From positions 27,336,501 through 27,400,500 of the forward strand of contig CP141146.1 in NCBI GenBank assembly GCA_035235625.1: DNA of 64,000 nucleotides, written 5' to 3'. Position numbers and translations under genes: made by a program. The stretch is from Saururus chinensis (lineage: Eukaryota; Streptophyta; Magnoliopsida; Piperales; Saururaceae). Below, piece by piece: positions 23,433-36,340 of the stretch (the stretch's first letter is position 1; every line of letters starts with the position of its first letter). The notes beneath the pieces are model-generated. The model was not told where the DNA came from, made no database searches, and saw only the letters and a list, made by a program, of their open reading frames with translations.

Positions 23433-26400
23433 TGTCACGCCCGAGGTTTTTCGACACATTTAATTTAAAATCTTACAAATATTTTAATTCAAAATATGGA
23501 CGTAAATCAAACAAACCAACAAAATTCAAAATGTGTGTAAACGGTTTTCGTAAACATACGACAAAAATAACATTCTCAGGCATAACCTAATACAAAAACA
23601 TACAAATAAAATCTACCATGGCCATGGGTTTTGAAAAAAAACTCCCAGGCATCTCTGAGTACAAGTTCTTTCACAGTCTTAAAATCATTCATAAGTACAT
23701 ATACAAGTCTAGTACATAATAAATTTCTCCCACCTTAATTAATACATGAAATCGTGGCACTATAATCCACAGCCTCACTGCAATCTTGCTGCACTCCAAG
23801 TCGAGGAAGAATTGTCCACCATGGGGAAAAATTTAGTCTCAACAGCTGACGATCGACCTGCAAAAGCCTCTGGTCGAAGGGGCTAAAAAAATGGGGTGAG
23901 TATTTTCATACTCAGTAGGAAAATACCCAGTAGGGGAAAAAGATATAAATCAATGAACTCTGTAAGTTTATATACAGATGCTTCCATGCAATCACATGAA
24001 GCAAAAAGAATAAGAAGTATAAATATAGTCACGCATATAAATCATCGTACAAATTGAACTTACACTTACTCATATATCATGCTCCTACACTTACACTCTG
24101 AATCAGTCTTATCAGCTTACTCGTACAAACGTACGCTTACACTTACAACATACACATACTCGTACAACCTTATTCGTACAAACTCACTTGTACAACCTTA
24201 CTCGTACAATCTTACTCTTACACATAAATGTACTCTTACATTTCCCATAGAAGCTTACACTTATGCTTATGCTTACACTTACACTTACGCTTACCGTCTG
24301 AATCAAAGTCTCACAAACTTACTCATACAACTTAGTCAGACTCATAAACTTACTCTTACTGTCTTCCAAAGAAGCTCACACTTACTCTAAATCTTACATG
24401 TACACCTTACTCAGAATCTAAAACATACTAACTCTTACTATCGAACACATACTACCGACAACTGAAGCTCATTACCATTATTAAGCTCCAGGGTCGGAAA
24501 AGAGAGGAATGCCACTGTGTCGTCACCTTAACCTTCGGGGAGCAACTAGACGTTATGGACTTTTCCGAAGGCAAGACACACCTATGCTCATGGGGCACAG
24601 GATCAAACAGGTAAAAGCAAGTCCATGATACTGCTTACCTGAGTGCGCAAAATGCCCACTCTTTGGGGCCATACATTGCCAACAAGAGCCATACAGTGCC
24701 AACTAAGGGCAAAAAACATACAGTGCCACTATTGGGCAGGAATCTTACAGTGCCACTCTTGGGCAAAACATATAGTGTCATCTATAGGCTGAAAACATAC
24801 AGAGCCCACGAAGGGCAGAAACTTACAGCGCTGTCGACAGAGCATCAAATGTCTAGGCCGAAATATGACACCAAGACTAAATCAAAAACATACATACGAT
24901 TGCTCTTAACAGAGCATCAGATGTCTGGTGCTCTATATAGCACACAGACAACATCCCGCAGGATAAACACCATGGCTAGACCAGGAAGGACACTCAGTCG
25001 ATTACTTATCAACTGGCTCAAAACGGAACTTAATCCATCGAAACCCTCAGTCTCAAACTTACAACGTTATCAAATTAGGGTTAATTACTATTCAAGTTTA
25101 TATTAGATAACTTATGCATGTACAATTATGCTCGAAATGACTATTATCTTATATTCTTCAACCAACGAAACAAGAATTGCGCATGTTCTAAAACTCTAAT
25201 CCACAAAAGTAACATTCTTTACTTAGCTCATCCCCCACCTTACACTTACAATCTTACGAATCTCAGCATAGCCTTACTTATCAAACTTAAATTCCATACT
25301 CATACTCTTACCATCAAATACTTACGGTCTTACATTTTACCCTATCTGCCTCAAAACCGAATTAGCTTACTCGAACTCCTCAAATCAAACTTTATAAACC
25401 CAAATTAAGTCATCAAACCCTTACTCATTCCTTACTCATTGTTCTTCCGTTACAATTCATATTACGTACATTATGCATGTACAATTATACTATTAACGCT
25501 CCCTAACTCACAACCCCCAAGATGCTCTGGACCTTAAGTCTTCTAAATCCTTGCATCTCCGAAGCCTTTAGCTCGTTGCTCTAATATCTCATCAACTCAA
25601 TCCAAACCAATCCCCCAATCTCATCAAATCCAACATTCGCCCATCCATTTTTCGTCTTTCCTCGCTCGACATACCATCACTGTTTCCACATCATAGACTA
25701 TGATATATCCCTTACCAAACTTACAATCGAACACTCCCACTTGGGTCCATCGATCACATACTACCAGCCCCCAACAAAGATCACACGCTCTGGTCACATA
25801 CACATGATTCATAGCAACTTTCTACGTGCCCTTAGTCTTCACTAACATACACATACAAATCATATACATACAACATGCTTTTATAAGCAACATAATCATG
25901 CAACATTAAATTATAAACTCCTAGCATGCTACTACACAATCGAAGCATGCTATAATGAAATTATGAGTTCAAGGTCCCCTACCTCATAATCCATAGGAGT
26001 TTGATGGAGAGCAAACGACGGTGGCGGCGTCAATAGCGGAATAGGCAGCCAAAAGCATCGCACTGAGAGAGTTGTTGTATCCCGAGGATTTTCAGAGATG
26101 CTGGAATTAATCTCAATAGAGTTAGATTAATTTAACTCAAAGCCAAAGGTTTGGATGCACTAAGGCAGCCGAACACAAGGTCGTGCCACTAGAAATGGCA
26201 AAAACGACCATAGAATGAGTAACTAATTGAAGGTCGGCCAACGGTATAAAATACTTTGTCAGCCACAAAATGTTAAAATAGACCGCAGACTACATTCAGC
26301 GGCGACAATTCCACATTGTCGAAGCCTCACAAGATGGCAGAGGGCTTTAACGACTATATTGCCTAGTGGTGGAGACATTCCCTAAACATGCGTCGAGGCA

Positions 26401-28511
26401 CGAAGGCTTAGCGTAAGTGGCCGATAAGGGCGACATCATTTCTAAACGCTACCCACAACCAATTCATTGTACAGACGATAGTGCATGAAGCATAGCTTAC
26501 GATGGAGGGTATAGCCACGACATCGGTCGAGCCTTCGATGGGCTGAGTCTAATAACTTACAATAATACTTCCCCTTAGGAGAATCGGAATTCGGGAACTT
26601 TTCCCCATAGGTTTTTGGGTCATGCGTAACAAAAGTGGGGGTGCAGAGGTAGAATTGGGCCAGAGGTACTAGCCCTAGCTATTGCTAGGCAGGGCAGAGC
26701 CCACGACATTAGTCAGGTAGCCCAACTACGAGCTATGTCAGGCTCAATAGTTAGCCCTAGGATGGGGTGGTTCTTGCGGCAGCACTAAGAAATGTAGCCC
26801 GAAGTTTGGGGCTATGGCTTGGGCAGCAGACGTGCAGGGCAGAGGAGCATGTGAGGCCATGAACGGTAGCCTCATGTCATTGGGTCAATCAGGAGTCCGT
26901 GACTATCCATTGGCTGACGTAGGTGGCGGTAAAATTGTTGGTCAAAAATAACAAAGGGATTTGATCAAACCAAAGGCGACGGAGTGTCGGCCCAGGGGTG
27001 GACACACTGTCATTGAGCCACTAATGGTCAAGCAGGAGTCGAGGGATGAACCTCAAAGACGCTGGGACCCAACAATTGCCGGATAGTGACAAGTCAAGTG
27101 AACGTCGGCCCAATATCGTCCGATGTCCGACTACGGAGGATAGATGCAGCCCACAAAAAGTGCAACTTTGCTCTAATGCAGGTCGGCCAATTGAACGAAT
27201 CGGGGCCGATTGGGAGGCCGAACCTCGGCACCTTGCCGTCATAGGCTCGAGGCAGCAATTCAGAGGCCGATTAGTAGGCGATAACCGACAATAAAAATAA
27301 TAGCAAAAACCCATAGAAGAAATTCCGTCCATATCGGAATTGGGCAGAGGGGTTGGGGAAGATGCGACGATTTGTGCTGGGACAATGGCCTCGCCATCGC
27401 CAGCCAAGGGAGGGCCAAAGGGCATTCGGCGGCAACAGGCTATCGGTGGCATGGCTGACAACCGCAACACAATCAGAGAAAACAGAACCTAAAATGGTGG
27501 GGGAAATTGTTTAGTCTGGATCGGAAGGTGGTAAAAAGAGGGGTCACGCCGGGGAGGCGGCAGTCTGGGCCAAGACGGAGGCCTGGTTGGTAGCCTTGCC
27601 GTCACCAGGCTACTGAGGCTAGGGGAAGGCCAACGGCCAGTTGGCAGTGGCCGAAGACCGGCGGCACGACCATGGTTCACAACGCAAAACACATAAAAAT
27701 AGTAAAACTGGGAATTTTACCTCACGCCGGTGACGGAGGGGCGGGGAGGCCGGGATGATGATGGCCGGAGGTCGCACTGGCTAGGAAGGAGTGGTGGCGG
27801 CGAGCCAGAGGCCGTGCAATTGACGGCGACAGCGAATCTAGCAAAATAGCAGTTCAAATACCGAAATAGAGAAGAAGGAAAAGAACGGCGGGGAGAACGG
27901 GACGGAGGTGTCTAGAGGCAGTCTTGGTCAGGGCGGAGCAAGGGTGAAGAGATGGTGGCCATGCAACCGCCGACGGCGGTGAATCGGGGCGGAAACCATG
28001 ATTCGGTTTCTGTTCGGCTGAAACAAAAAAAAGGAAATGAGGCGGCGGCGGTTGGCGGGGCAAGGCCAGGGAGGCGGCGGCGGCATCGCCAGGCCAAGGC
28101 CGACCGGGCGGAAGCCGGCGGCCGGCGCCGGCAGTCCCTCCGGCCTCACACAGAGAAAAGTGCCTCCGCTTTCACTGTTCCTCTAACGGGTCAGGCGTAC
28201 AGAGGAGCGCCCGATCCGCTTTATGTATTATTTTTTTTTTTTTTTCATTTTCCTTTCTTTCTTCCTATTTATGTTCTCACGTGTTCCATCCGATTTTTGC
28301 GCTGAAAAAATTTATGGGATGCGTCGAGACCCATGACCTGCAACTAAGCACAACTCCCAACACTTACAGACATGAATAATATAAATATGGATACGCCAAA
28401 GCGTTAAATTTTGTCATCGAAAATATGAGCAGAAAATTACAGAACCTTGTAAAATTTGCAGAAAATTACAAACAAATCTAAAAAAATTGTAGAAAAATCA
28501 GGAATGTTACA
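23433..28511 (-). mobile_element. Complete solo LTR of a 5.08 kb family, TSD TAATC
   Basis: The left edge is TGTCACGCCC (23433) and the right edge GGAATGTTACA (28511); on the minus strand it runs TGTAACATTCC to GGGCGTGACA. TAATC flanks both sides (23428-23432 and 28512-28516). It has no primer site, polypurine tract or protein domain, so it is a solo LTR. It holds a GC-rich, CpG-rich block (about 26900-28200), a ~28 bp tandem array (24667-24816) and a CTTACA-rich tract (24060-24480). It matches 29727-34798 along its length in inverted order. LTRs of 5 kb are unusually long. Confidence 0.93.
24667..24816 (-). repeat. Tandem ~28 bp repeats in the 5 kb LTR
   Basis: About six units carry CATACAGTGCCA followed by a GGGCA-containing spacer. 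The mirror array in the sister LTR lies at 33540-33690. Confidence 0.75.
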
Positions 28512-29726
28512 TAATCTTTTGTTTTACCTTTTATGCTCAATTCATTATTAATCAAATGAAATAGCAATTGATGCTTAGAAATGTCTATTGTACAACAATC
28601 TATTTTAAGAAGTCACTAATCATTGCTGAGCAATTTTTTGTTTGAAAAAAATGATGTATGCTCTTGTGAGCATACTTTATCTGATGGGAGGTCTTACAAC
28701 TTTGTGAATTACCCTCAAAGTCCACATATTTTATATTTTTGGACAAATTTACCCTTCTATTATTTTCTTCTTCTTCTTCTTCTTCTTCTTCTTCTTCTTC
28801 TTCTTCTTCCTCTGTCCAAATCGCTTCTTCCTCCATCCAAATCGTTGCTCCCTTTCATCCTCCATCCAAATCTTTACTCCATGCTCCGTGCCTTCTTCTC
28901 CTCCATCTCCCTCTCCGTCCATAGCATCTCCGTCGCCTCCTCCATTTTGTGCCCTCCTCCACCACGCCCTCCTCCCTTTCTTTTTCTTCTTTCTTTATCT
29001 TCCTTTGCCTAGATCGCTTCTTCCTCCGTCCAAATCGTTGCTTCCTTTCTTCGTCCATCAAGATCTTTACTCCATGCTCCATGCCTTCTTCTCCTCTGTT
29101 GCTTTCTCTATCCATAGCAACTCAAGTGTGTCCTCCACCGCGTGCCCGCCTCCACCATGCCCTCCTCCCTTTATTTTTCTTCTTTCTTTTTCTTCCTCCG
29201 TCCAGATCACTTCTTCCTCCATCCAAATAGTTGCTCCCTTTCTTCCTCTGTCCATATTTGTACGCCATGCTCCATGCCTCCTTCTCCTCTATCTCCCTCT
29301 CCATCCATAGCATTTCTAGCGCCTCCCTCTTAATAAAGATAGTAAATATTTACTCTATTTGTATATAACAAAGTAAATATTTACAGTTTCCAACCGGCAG
29401 ACCATGACTAGAACAACAAATAAAATACATAACATTTGAAGAAATATAGAAGGGTAGGAAGATGAATGATGCACCACATGACTGCTTTATTTGACTCCAT
29501 CACAAGCTTAAATGTATATTGAAACCCTGAGAGCTCAGACTTGTTGAGTAAGTTCTTTAGCCAAAACGATGGTACAAATCTGCACCACATGACTGCTTTT
29601 CTTATGGGAATTAAAGAAAAGTACAAATATGCATTAAAGGAGGTTTTTTTCGTGATCTCTCACACAGGTCAGCTGCATTTTAAAACTTTCCATGTAGCTG
29701 AGCCATAGTAGCTTGCAGTCTAAGTG
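28512..29726. repeat. Centre of the large palindrome: microsatellite and tandem repeats
   Basis: This 1.2 kb between the two solo LTRs holds (TTC)15 at 28765-28809 and about three ~192 bp tandem units (near 28820, 29013 and 29207) with CTTCTTCCTCCRTCCAAATCG and CTCCATGCTCC motifs. The open frames here on both strands are low-complexity Ser/Pro or Arg/Glu runs and are not genes. The block 28610-29390 resembles 41040-41710 in inverted orientation, including a TTTACTCT..TTATATACAAAG edge and a CATACTTTATCTGATG edge. Confidence 0.75.
28765..28809 (+). repeat. (TTC)15 microsatellite
   Basis: Fifteen uninterrupted TTC triplets, 45 bp. This is a purine/pyrimidine strand-asymmetric tract. Confidence 0.97.
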
Positions 29727-32700
29727 TGTAACATCCCCGATTTTTCTGTAATTTTTCTAGATTTTTCTGATATTTTTTGCTATTTTTTTGCAATATTCTA
29801 CAATGTTCTGCAGTTTTTTGCTCGTATTTTTGATGAAGAAATTTGATGCTTCGGCATATCCGTATTTGTAATCTTTGTGTCCGTAAGTGTTGGGAGTCGT
29901 GCTTAGTCGCAGGTCATGGGCCTTGTTGCACCCCATAAATTTTTTGGCGTCAAAATTGAATGAGGCACGGGATAACAGAAATGAGAAGAAAAGAAAGGAT
30001 GGAAAAAAAATATATATGAGTGGATCGGACGCGCCTCAGCGCGTCCGACCCACAGAGTGAATAGTCAAAGTGGGTGTAGCCCTTCACTATGTGAGGCTGG
30101 AGGCGGTGCCACCGGTGGCCTCCTGCTTCCGCCCGGTCGGCCTCGGCCTGGCGACGCCGCCACTGCCTCCCTGGCCTGGCTCCGCCGGCCACCACCGCTC
30201 TTTTCCCCCTTTCTCCGGTTTCGGCCTGTAACCCCATTTTCAAAAATTTTCCTCTCGTTCCGCCGCCACCGCCAGCTGCATGGCCTCCATTTCTCCACCC
30301 CAGCTCTGCCCCGACAAGTGTGGTCTCTAGCCACCGCCGTCCCGGCCTCCCTGCCCCTTGTCGCCGCTCCGGTCCCCTTTTTCCATTTTAGCCAAACTGA
30401 GAACCATGCCCTTATTTTTGCTCCGATTGACGTCGCTCGCGGTTGCATGGTGTCCAGACCGTCGCCACACTTTCCGCCCCGACTAGAGCAACCTCTGGCC
30501 ACTGCCGTCTCGGCCTCCCTGCTGTCCGCCGCCGCTCTTTTGCTTCCGCCCCATTTCGGTCTGTGAAGAGGAGTTGCTAGATTCGCCTCCGCCTGCATGG
30601 CTACCACAGCTCCGCCCTGGCCAGTGTGAACTCCGGCCACCTCCTTCCAGGTCTCCCCGCCCCTCCGTCGCCAGCGTGAGGTAAAATCAGTTATGCCCTT
30701 TTTATTTTTTCGTTTCTCTGTTTGTTGCGAGCTGCGGCTGTGCCGCCAGTCGCCGGCCACCATGGCATGGCCTTGGGCCTTCCCCCAGCCCAGCGCTGAC
30801 AAGTCTGCCACCCCGGCCGCCGTCTCCCTCAGCCCACTCCACCCTATTCCGAACGGGATAAAAAATCCCTCCTTTTTCCGTTTCTCTGCATTGTGAACCA
30901 CAGCCATGCCGTTGATCTCCGGCAGTTGGCCTTCTCCGAGACCGGCGACGGCAAGGCCGCCGCCTTGGATTGAACCGCTGCCTTCCCTGCCTTTCACCCA
31001 TTCTTCTGCTCTTTTCTGGTTCGGATAGAACATTTATTTATTTTTGGTTGTTTTTCTGTGTTGAGTGATCGGAGGAGCTTGGCTCACCTCGCCAGCTCTA
31101 TCTCGAGCCGATGACGGCAAGGTGTCGAGGTCTGGCCCTCCCCTGCCTCAATCGGTTCCGATTCGTTTGTTTGGCCGACCTACATCATAGTATAGTTTTC
31201 GATCGTGACATTCATTTTCTGCTATCGGACATAGGACGACGTCGAGTCGATGTCCATTTAACTTGCCACAATCTGGCAACTGCCAGGTCCCGTCTTCTCC
31301 CAGGTCTAGCCCCGGCCATGTTGGGCCATTCGTAGCTCGGCGAGGCATGTTTGTCGCCCCAATTCAGCACTCTGTAGCCCTAACTAAATCGGGTATTGGG
31401 TCTTTTCAATTTTTTGATCGGTTGTTTTGCTGCAGATCTTGGCTTTACCCAATAACGGTAAGGGGTCGCTGCTCCAGGCCTCCTCTGCATGTCTTCTGCA
31501 CACACCAAATGCCTCTGAACTCTGGGGTACACCTCTGACCACTGTCGAGTGACCCATCCATGCCTAAGGCCAACCTTGTATTTTGCCTGACGTTGCGTGG
31601 ACTTGGGCCATCTGTTCGACCGACGTGGGGTTTGCCCCGGCCCAGTGACATCAAGGGCCAATAATTCTAACCGGATTCTAGCTCTGCACCCACTTTTTAT
31701 TACGCGTGACCCAAAACCCATGGGAAAGAGTTCCCAAATTCTGATTCTTCCAAAGGGAAGTATTATTGTAAGCCATTAGACTCAGCCCATCGAAGGCTCG
31801 ACCAATGTCATGCCCTCATCCTCCACCATAAGCCGTGCTTGATGCACAACCATCTGTACGATGATTTGGTTGTGGGTAAGCGTTTAGAAATAACGCCGCC
31901 TTTGTCGGCCACCTATGCTGGGCCTTAGTGCCTCAATGCACGTTTATGGAATGACTCCACCACTAGGCTATATGGCCGTTAAAGCCCTCCTTTGTCTCTC
32001 CTATATTCATGTGTACTCAAGTAGGCCCTCCGCCCTATTGTGAGGCTTCGATAATGCAGAATTGTTGCCGTTGAATATGGTCCGTAGTCCATTTTAATGT
32101 TTTGTGGCCAACAAAGTGTTTTAAACCGTTGGCCAACCTCCAATCAGTCAACCCCCATCATGTGGTTGCTTTTGCCATTTCTAGTGGCACGACCTTGTGT
32201 CCGGCTGCCTTAGTGCGTCCAAACCTTTGGCTTCAAGTGAAATTAATCTAACGTTATTGAGATTAATTTCAGCATCTTTGAAAATCCTCGGGACACAACA
32301 ACTCTCTCAGTGAAATGCTTTTGGCCACCAATTCCGCTATCGACGCCGCCACCGTCGTTTGCTCGCAATCAAACTCCTATGGATTACGAGGTAGGGGACC
32401 TTAAACTCGTAATTTCATTATAGCATGCTTTGATTGTGTAGTAGCATGCTAGGAGTTTATAATTTAATATTTGCATGATTATGCTGCTTATAAAAGCATG
32501 TTGTATGTATGTGAATTGTGTGCGTATGTTAGTGAAGTCTAAGGATATGTAGTAAGTTACTATGAATCTTATGTATGTGATCAGAGTGGGTGATCTTCGT
32601 TGTGGACGGGTGATATGTGATTGATGGGCATGAGTAGAAGTGCTTGATTGTAAGTTTGGTGAAAGGGTACTTCGTAAGCTGTGATTGTATGTCGGTCGAG

Positions 32701-34798
32701 GAAAGACAAGATTGAAAGACGAATGTTGGATTTGATGAGATTGGAGAATTTGTTCAGTTTGAGTCAGATGCACGTTGGAGTGATGAGTAGGAGACGTGGG
32801 GGATGCAAGGAATTGAAGACTTAACATTCGGAATGCTTTGGGGGGATTGTGAATTAGTAAGAGATAATGACATAATTGTACATGCATAATGTACATAATA
32901 TGAATTGTAACAAAAGAATAATGAGTAAGGAATTAGTAAGGGTTTGATGACGGGACTTAGGTCTAAAGGGTGTCATTTGAGGAGTTCGAGTAAGATGATT
33001 CAGTTTTAAGGCAGTTGGTGTAAGATGTAAGGCCGTAAGTGTATGATGGTAAGTTTATTAGTATGGAATTCGAGTTTTAAGTAAGGTTGTGCAGAGACTC
33101 GTAAGATTGTAAGTGTCAGGGTGGGGAACAAGCTAAGTAAAGGATGCTACCTTTGTGGTTTAGAGCTTCATAACGGGTGTAGTTATAGCCTGGTTGGCTT
33201 CGAATTGGTTTAACGTTTCCATAAAGGATATAATTGGAACCGAGCGGAATAGACATATGATGAATGGCCCGCCCTATCCTTCCTTTTTTAAGGATGATTG
33301 TAAGATGGAAGTCGTTTTCTTCATAATTGTACATGCATAAGTTACCTAATGTGAACTTGAATGGTAAGTCACCCTAATTTGATATTGATGTGAGTTTGAG
33401 ACTGAGGGTTCCAACTGATTAAGCATCTTTCTTGGTATAGCCATGGTGTCATCCTGCAGGATTTAGTCTTGGTGTTGTTTTTCGGCCTAGATGTTTGATG
33501 CTCTGTTGAGAGCGCTGTAAGTTTTCGCCCTTCATGGGCTTTGTATGTTTTTTGCCTACATATGGCATTGTATGTTCTGCCCAAGAGTGGCACTATAAGA
33601 TTCCTGCCCAAGAGTGGCACTGTATGTTTTCCGCTCTTAGTTGGCACTGTATGGCCCTTGTTGGCAATGTATGGCCCCAAAGAGTGGGCATTTGCGCGCT
33701 CAGGTAAGCAGTATCATGGACTTGCTCTTACCTGTTTGATCCTATGCCCCATGAGCATAGGTGTGCCTTGCCTTCGGAAAAGTCCATGGCATCTAGTTGC
33801 TCCCTGAAGGTTAAGGTGACGCCCCAGTGGCATTCCTCTCCTTTTCAACGCTGGAGCTTATTAATTGTAATGAGCTTCAGTTGTCGGGAGTATGTGTTCG
33901 ATAGTAAGAATTAGTATGTTTTGGATTATGAGTAAGTTGTACGAGTATGATTCAGGGTAAGTGTATGTGTGAGTCTTTAAGGAAGACGTAAGAGTACATT
34001 TATGCATAAGAGTAAGATTGTACGAGTAAGGTCGTACAAGTAAGCTTGTACGAGTAAGGTCGTACGAGTATGTATGTGCTATAAGTGTAAGTGTACGATG
34101 GTACAAGAAAGACTTTGATTCAGAATGTAAGAGTAAGAGTAATAGTTAGAGTATGCTATGTGTAAGTGTAAGTGTAAGAGTATGTGACAAGGGTAAGTAC
34201 AAGAGTAAGGGTAAGTTCACCAGTTTGATGGTATGTGTTTAAGACATTTTATTTATGCTGCATGTACTTGCTTCAGGTGTGATTGAATGGATGATGCATC
34301 TATGAATGAACTTACGAAGTTCATTGATTTATATTTTTCCCCTACTGGGTATTTTCCTACTAAGTATGAAAATACTCACCCCAACTTTTTAGCCCCTTCG
34401 ACTGGAGGCTTTTGCAGGTCAATCATTAGCTATTGAGACTAGATTTTTCCCGTGGTGGACAATTCTTTTTCGACCTGGAGTGCAGTGTAATCGTAATGAG
34501 GCTCCATGGATTTTGGTGTCATAATCTCATGTATTGGTTAATGTGAGAGAAATTTATTTTGTACTGGACTTGTGTATGTATCTACGAATGATGTTAAGAC
34601 TGTGAAAGAACTTTTACTCAGAGATGCCTGGGAGGTTTTTTATTTTCGAAACCCATGGCCATGGTAGATTTTTTTCATATGCTTTTGTATTAGGTCACGC
34701 CTAATATTTTGTCAGTTTATTTAATTTACATCTATATTTTGAAATAAAATATTTGTAAGATGTTTAATTAAATATAAAGAAAAACCTCGGGCGTGACA
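29727..34798 (+). mobile_element. Complete solo LTR of the 5.07 kb family, TSD AAGTG
   Basis: It starts TGTAACATCCCC at 29727 and ends CCTCGGGCGTGACA at 34798. AAGTG flanks both sides (29722-29726 and 34799-34803). It is the inverted sister of 23433-28511. The GC-rich block is at 30060-31050, the ~28 bp array at 33540-33690 and the GTAAGT-rich tract at 33890-34210. No primer site or protein domain is present. The 322-codon minus-strand frame at 30065-31033 lies in the GC-rich block, has Arg/Gly/Ala-rich composition and no recognised motif, so I do not call it a gene. Confidence 0.93.
33540..33690 (+). repeat. Tandem ~28 bp repeats in the 5 kb LTR (sister copy)
   Basis: Units read TGGCACTGTATG with GCCCAAGAG spacers, five to six times. 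It is the counterpart of 24667-24816. Confidence 0.75.
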
Positions 34799-35200
34799 AA
34801 GTGCTAACATTATCCAGAGGAGAAGAGGAAAATCAAGGATGGGGACAAAATCCAGCATGCAAGGAGAAGTGTGACTCACTGGTACGCGGTTTATTAGTTT
34901 CAATAAAGAGGGTCACCTAATTTGGGCTCGATCTTGGGGGTGAGGAGGAGGGCGGTTGGTGGGCATTTTTGTCTAAATACAAAATTTAGTTAATGTCATA
35001 TTAATGAACTTTTTTTTGTAGTTAGCACCTAAAACCCTTTTTTTTACTAATGCATAGGTGAACTCATAATGAAGTTTGCATATGATTTGATAGAGAGCCC
35101 ATTGAAAAAGTAGATTCAACTCTATGCTGCTTCAATAGAGAAACTAAAATTGTTAATATGTTTTTCATAAAAAAAGAATTCAAAATAAGCTTTATTTGGT
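34799..35200. other. Intergenic sequence, nothing recognised
   Basis: AT-rich sequence joining the solo LTR to the GGGTCGGG repeat. It has no open frame of note and no RNA gene signature that I can see. Confidence 0.5.
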
Positions 35201-35207
35201 AGAGATA

Positions 35208-36340
35208 GGACTGGGAATCGGGTCGGGTCATGACCCGACCCTATTTTTAAATCGGGTAAAAAATCCAAACCCTAACCCTACTTGAGTCGGGTCAGGTCGG
35301 GTATGCGGGTAACCCTACTTTATTTCCTCAATTTTTTTTGTTAGACTCGTATTATATACACTCTCTTTGCAAAGGGCAAACACAAATGAAATTAAATACA
35401 TTAAAACATTAATTTTTAATGTTTGGTTCTTTGGCTAATTTGTGGTGGATATTTTTTTTGTAGTAACCATCAACGAAAACCTTAGAGGTATAATGTTGCA
35501 TTTCCTCCATTCAAAGAGAATGATAACAAAACAGACCTTCAACATTTGTTTACTCATGATCAGCCCATTTGGCTTTCGATAACTCACATACTAACGCAAA
35601 ATAGATTAAACATTATTTATTTAATAGCCGGAGAAGATTATGATTTTTAGCATGTCTTAATTTCAAAATTCCAATAATTATTTCTTTATGGCTACTCATA
35701 ACATCCTTTGCAACCAGTGACACTTGATTAAAATTTTTCTCCTCTAAAAATTATCCTTCGTCGAGCTTTATTATCCACCTATCTGGTTACATGTTTCCTA
35801 TTATGACTGTCATGCCTTTAACAGAGAGCTAAATCTAGTGTGTGTTGTGTCCTTCTGAAGGAGAGAGGATGAGTTATGAATACAATAAAATATAACATAT
35901 TTTCATTCCATTCACCACACCTAAAAGAATAATAGAAAATAAATTAAACTATATATAAATTAACCACATTTTAAAGATAGTGTTCTCTGTTATCCCAAAA
36001 TGGATGTATACTACAAAGCAAAATATATGTGGTCACACTTATACTCCAAGCATCTTATTCATGCCCAAATTTATGTTTAAGTACCTCTAGTTCAACATAG
36101 TATGTACTAAATAAACACTATAATATTAGTATAAATAAGTCTAATAGACCAACACTATAATAACAAGGTTCTTTAATATTTATAGTCGGGTAAAAGTCAG
36201 TTTGTGCGGGTCGGGTTCGACCCAACCCTAAATTCAAAATGGGTCAAGAGCCTAAACCCTGACCCTACCTGTAGTCGGGTCAGGTGCAGGGTTAAGTGGG
36301 TCGGGTAAACGAGTTGGGTTGGATTTTCCTAACCCTAAGT
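35208..36340. repeat. GGGTCGGG-rich repeat, possibly a non-autonomous hAT-like element
   Basis: Two ~110 bp blocks about 1 kb apart (35215-35325 and 36185-36330) are in direct orientation and rich in GGGTCGGGT, ACCCTAACCCTA and GTCGGGTCAGG motifs, with an AT-rich core between. A 22 bp perfect palindrome (half-site GGGTCGGGTCA) lies at 35220-35241. Plant hAT-related MITEs often carry GGGTCGGG-rich ends next to CTGGGAA (seen at 35211), but the opposite terminus is not an inverted match and no target duplication is visible. Confidence 0.4.

Noticed and set aside
24663-25408. 147- and 96-codon frames in the 5 kb LTR
   Set aside because: They are made from the tandem repeats and AT-rich LTR sequence, with no domain.
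28623-29310. Ser/Pro/Leu-rich frames and their Glu/Arg-rich antisense frames
   Set aside because: They translate the TTC microsatellite and pyrimidine-rich tandem repeats; there is no protein family support.
30065-31033. 322-codon open frame on the minus strand
   Set aside because: It lies inside a GC-rich LTR block, has Arg/Gly/Ala/Trp-rich composition and no motif, and is not kept open in the sister LTR. Long chance frames are expected at this base composition.
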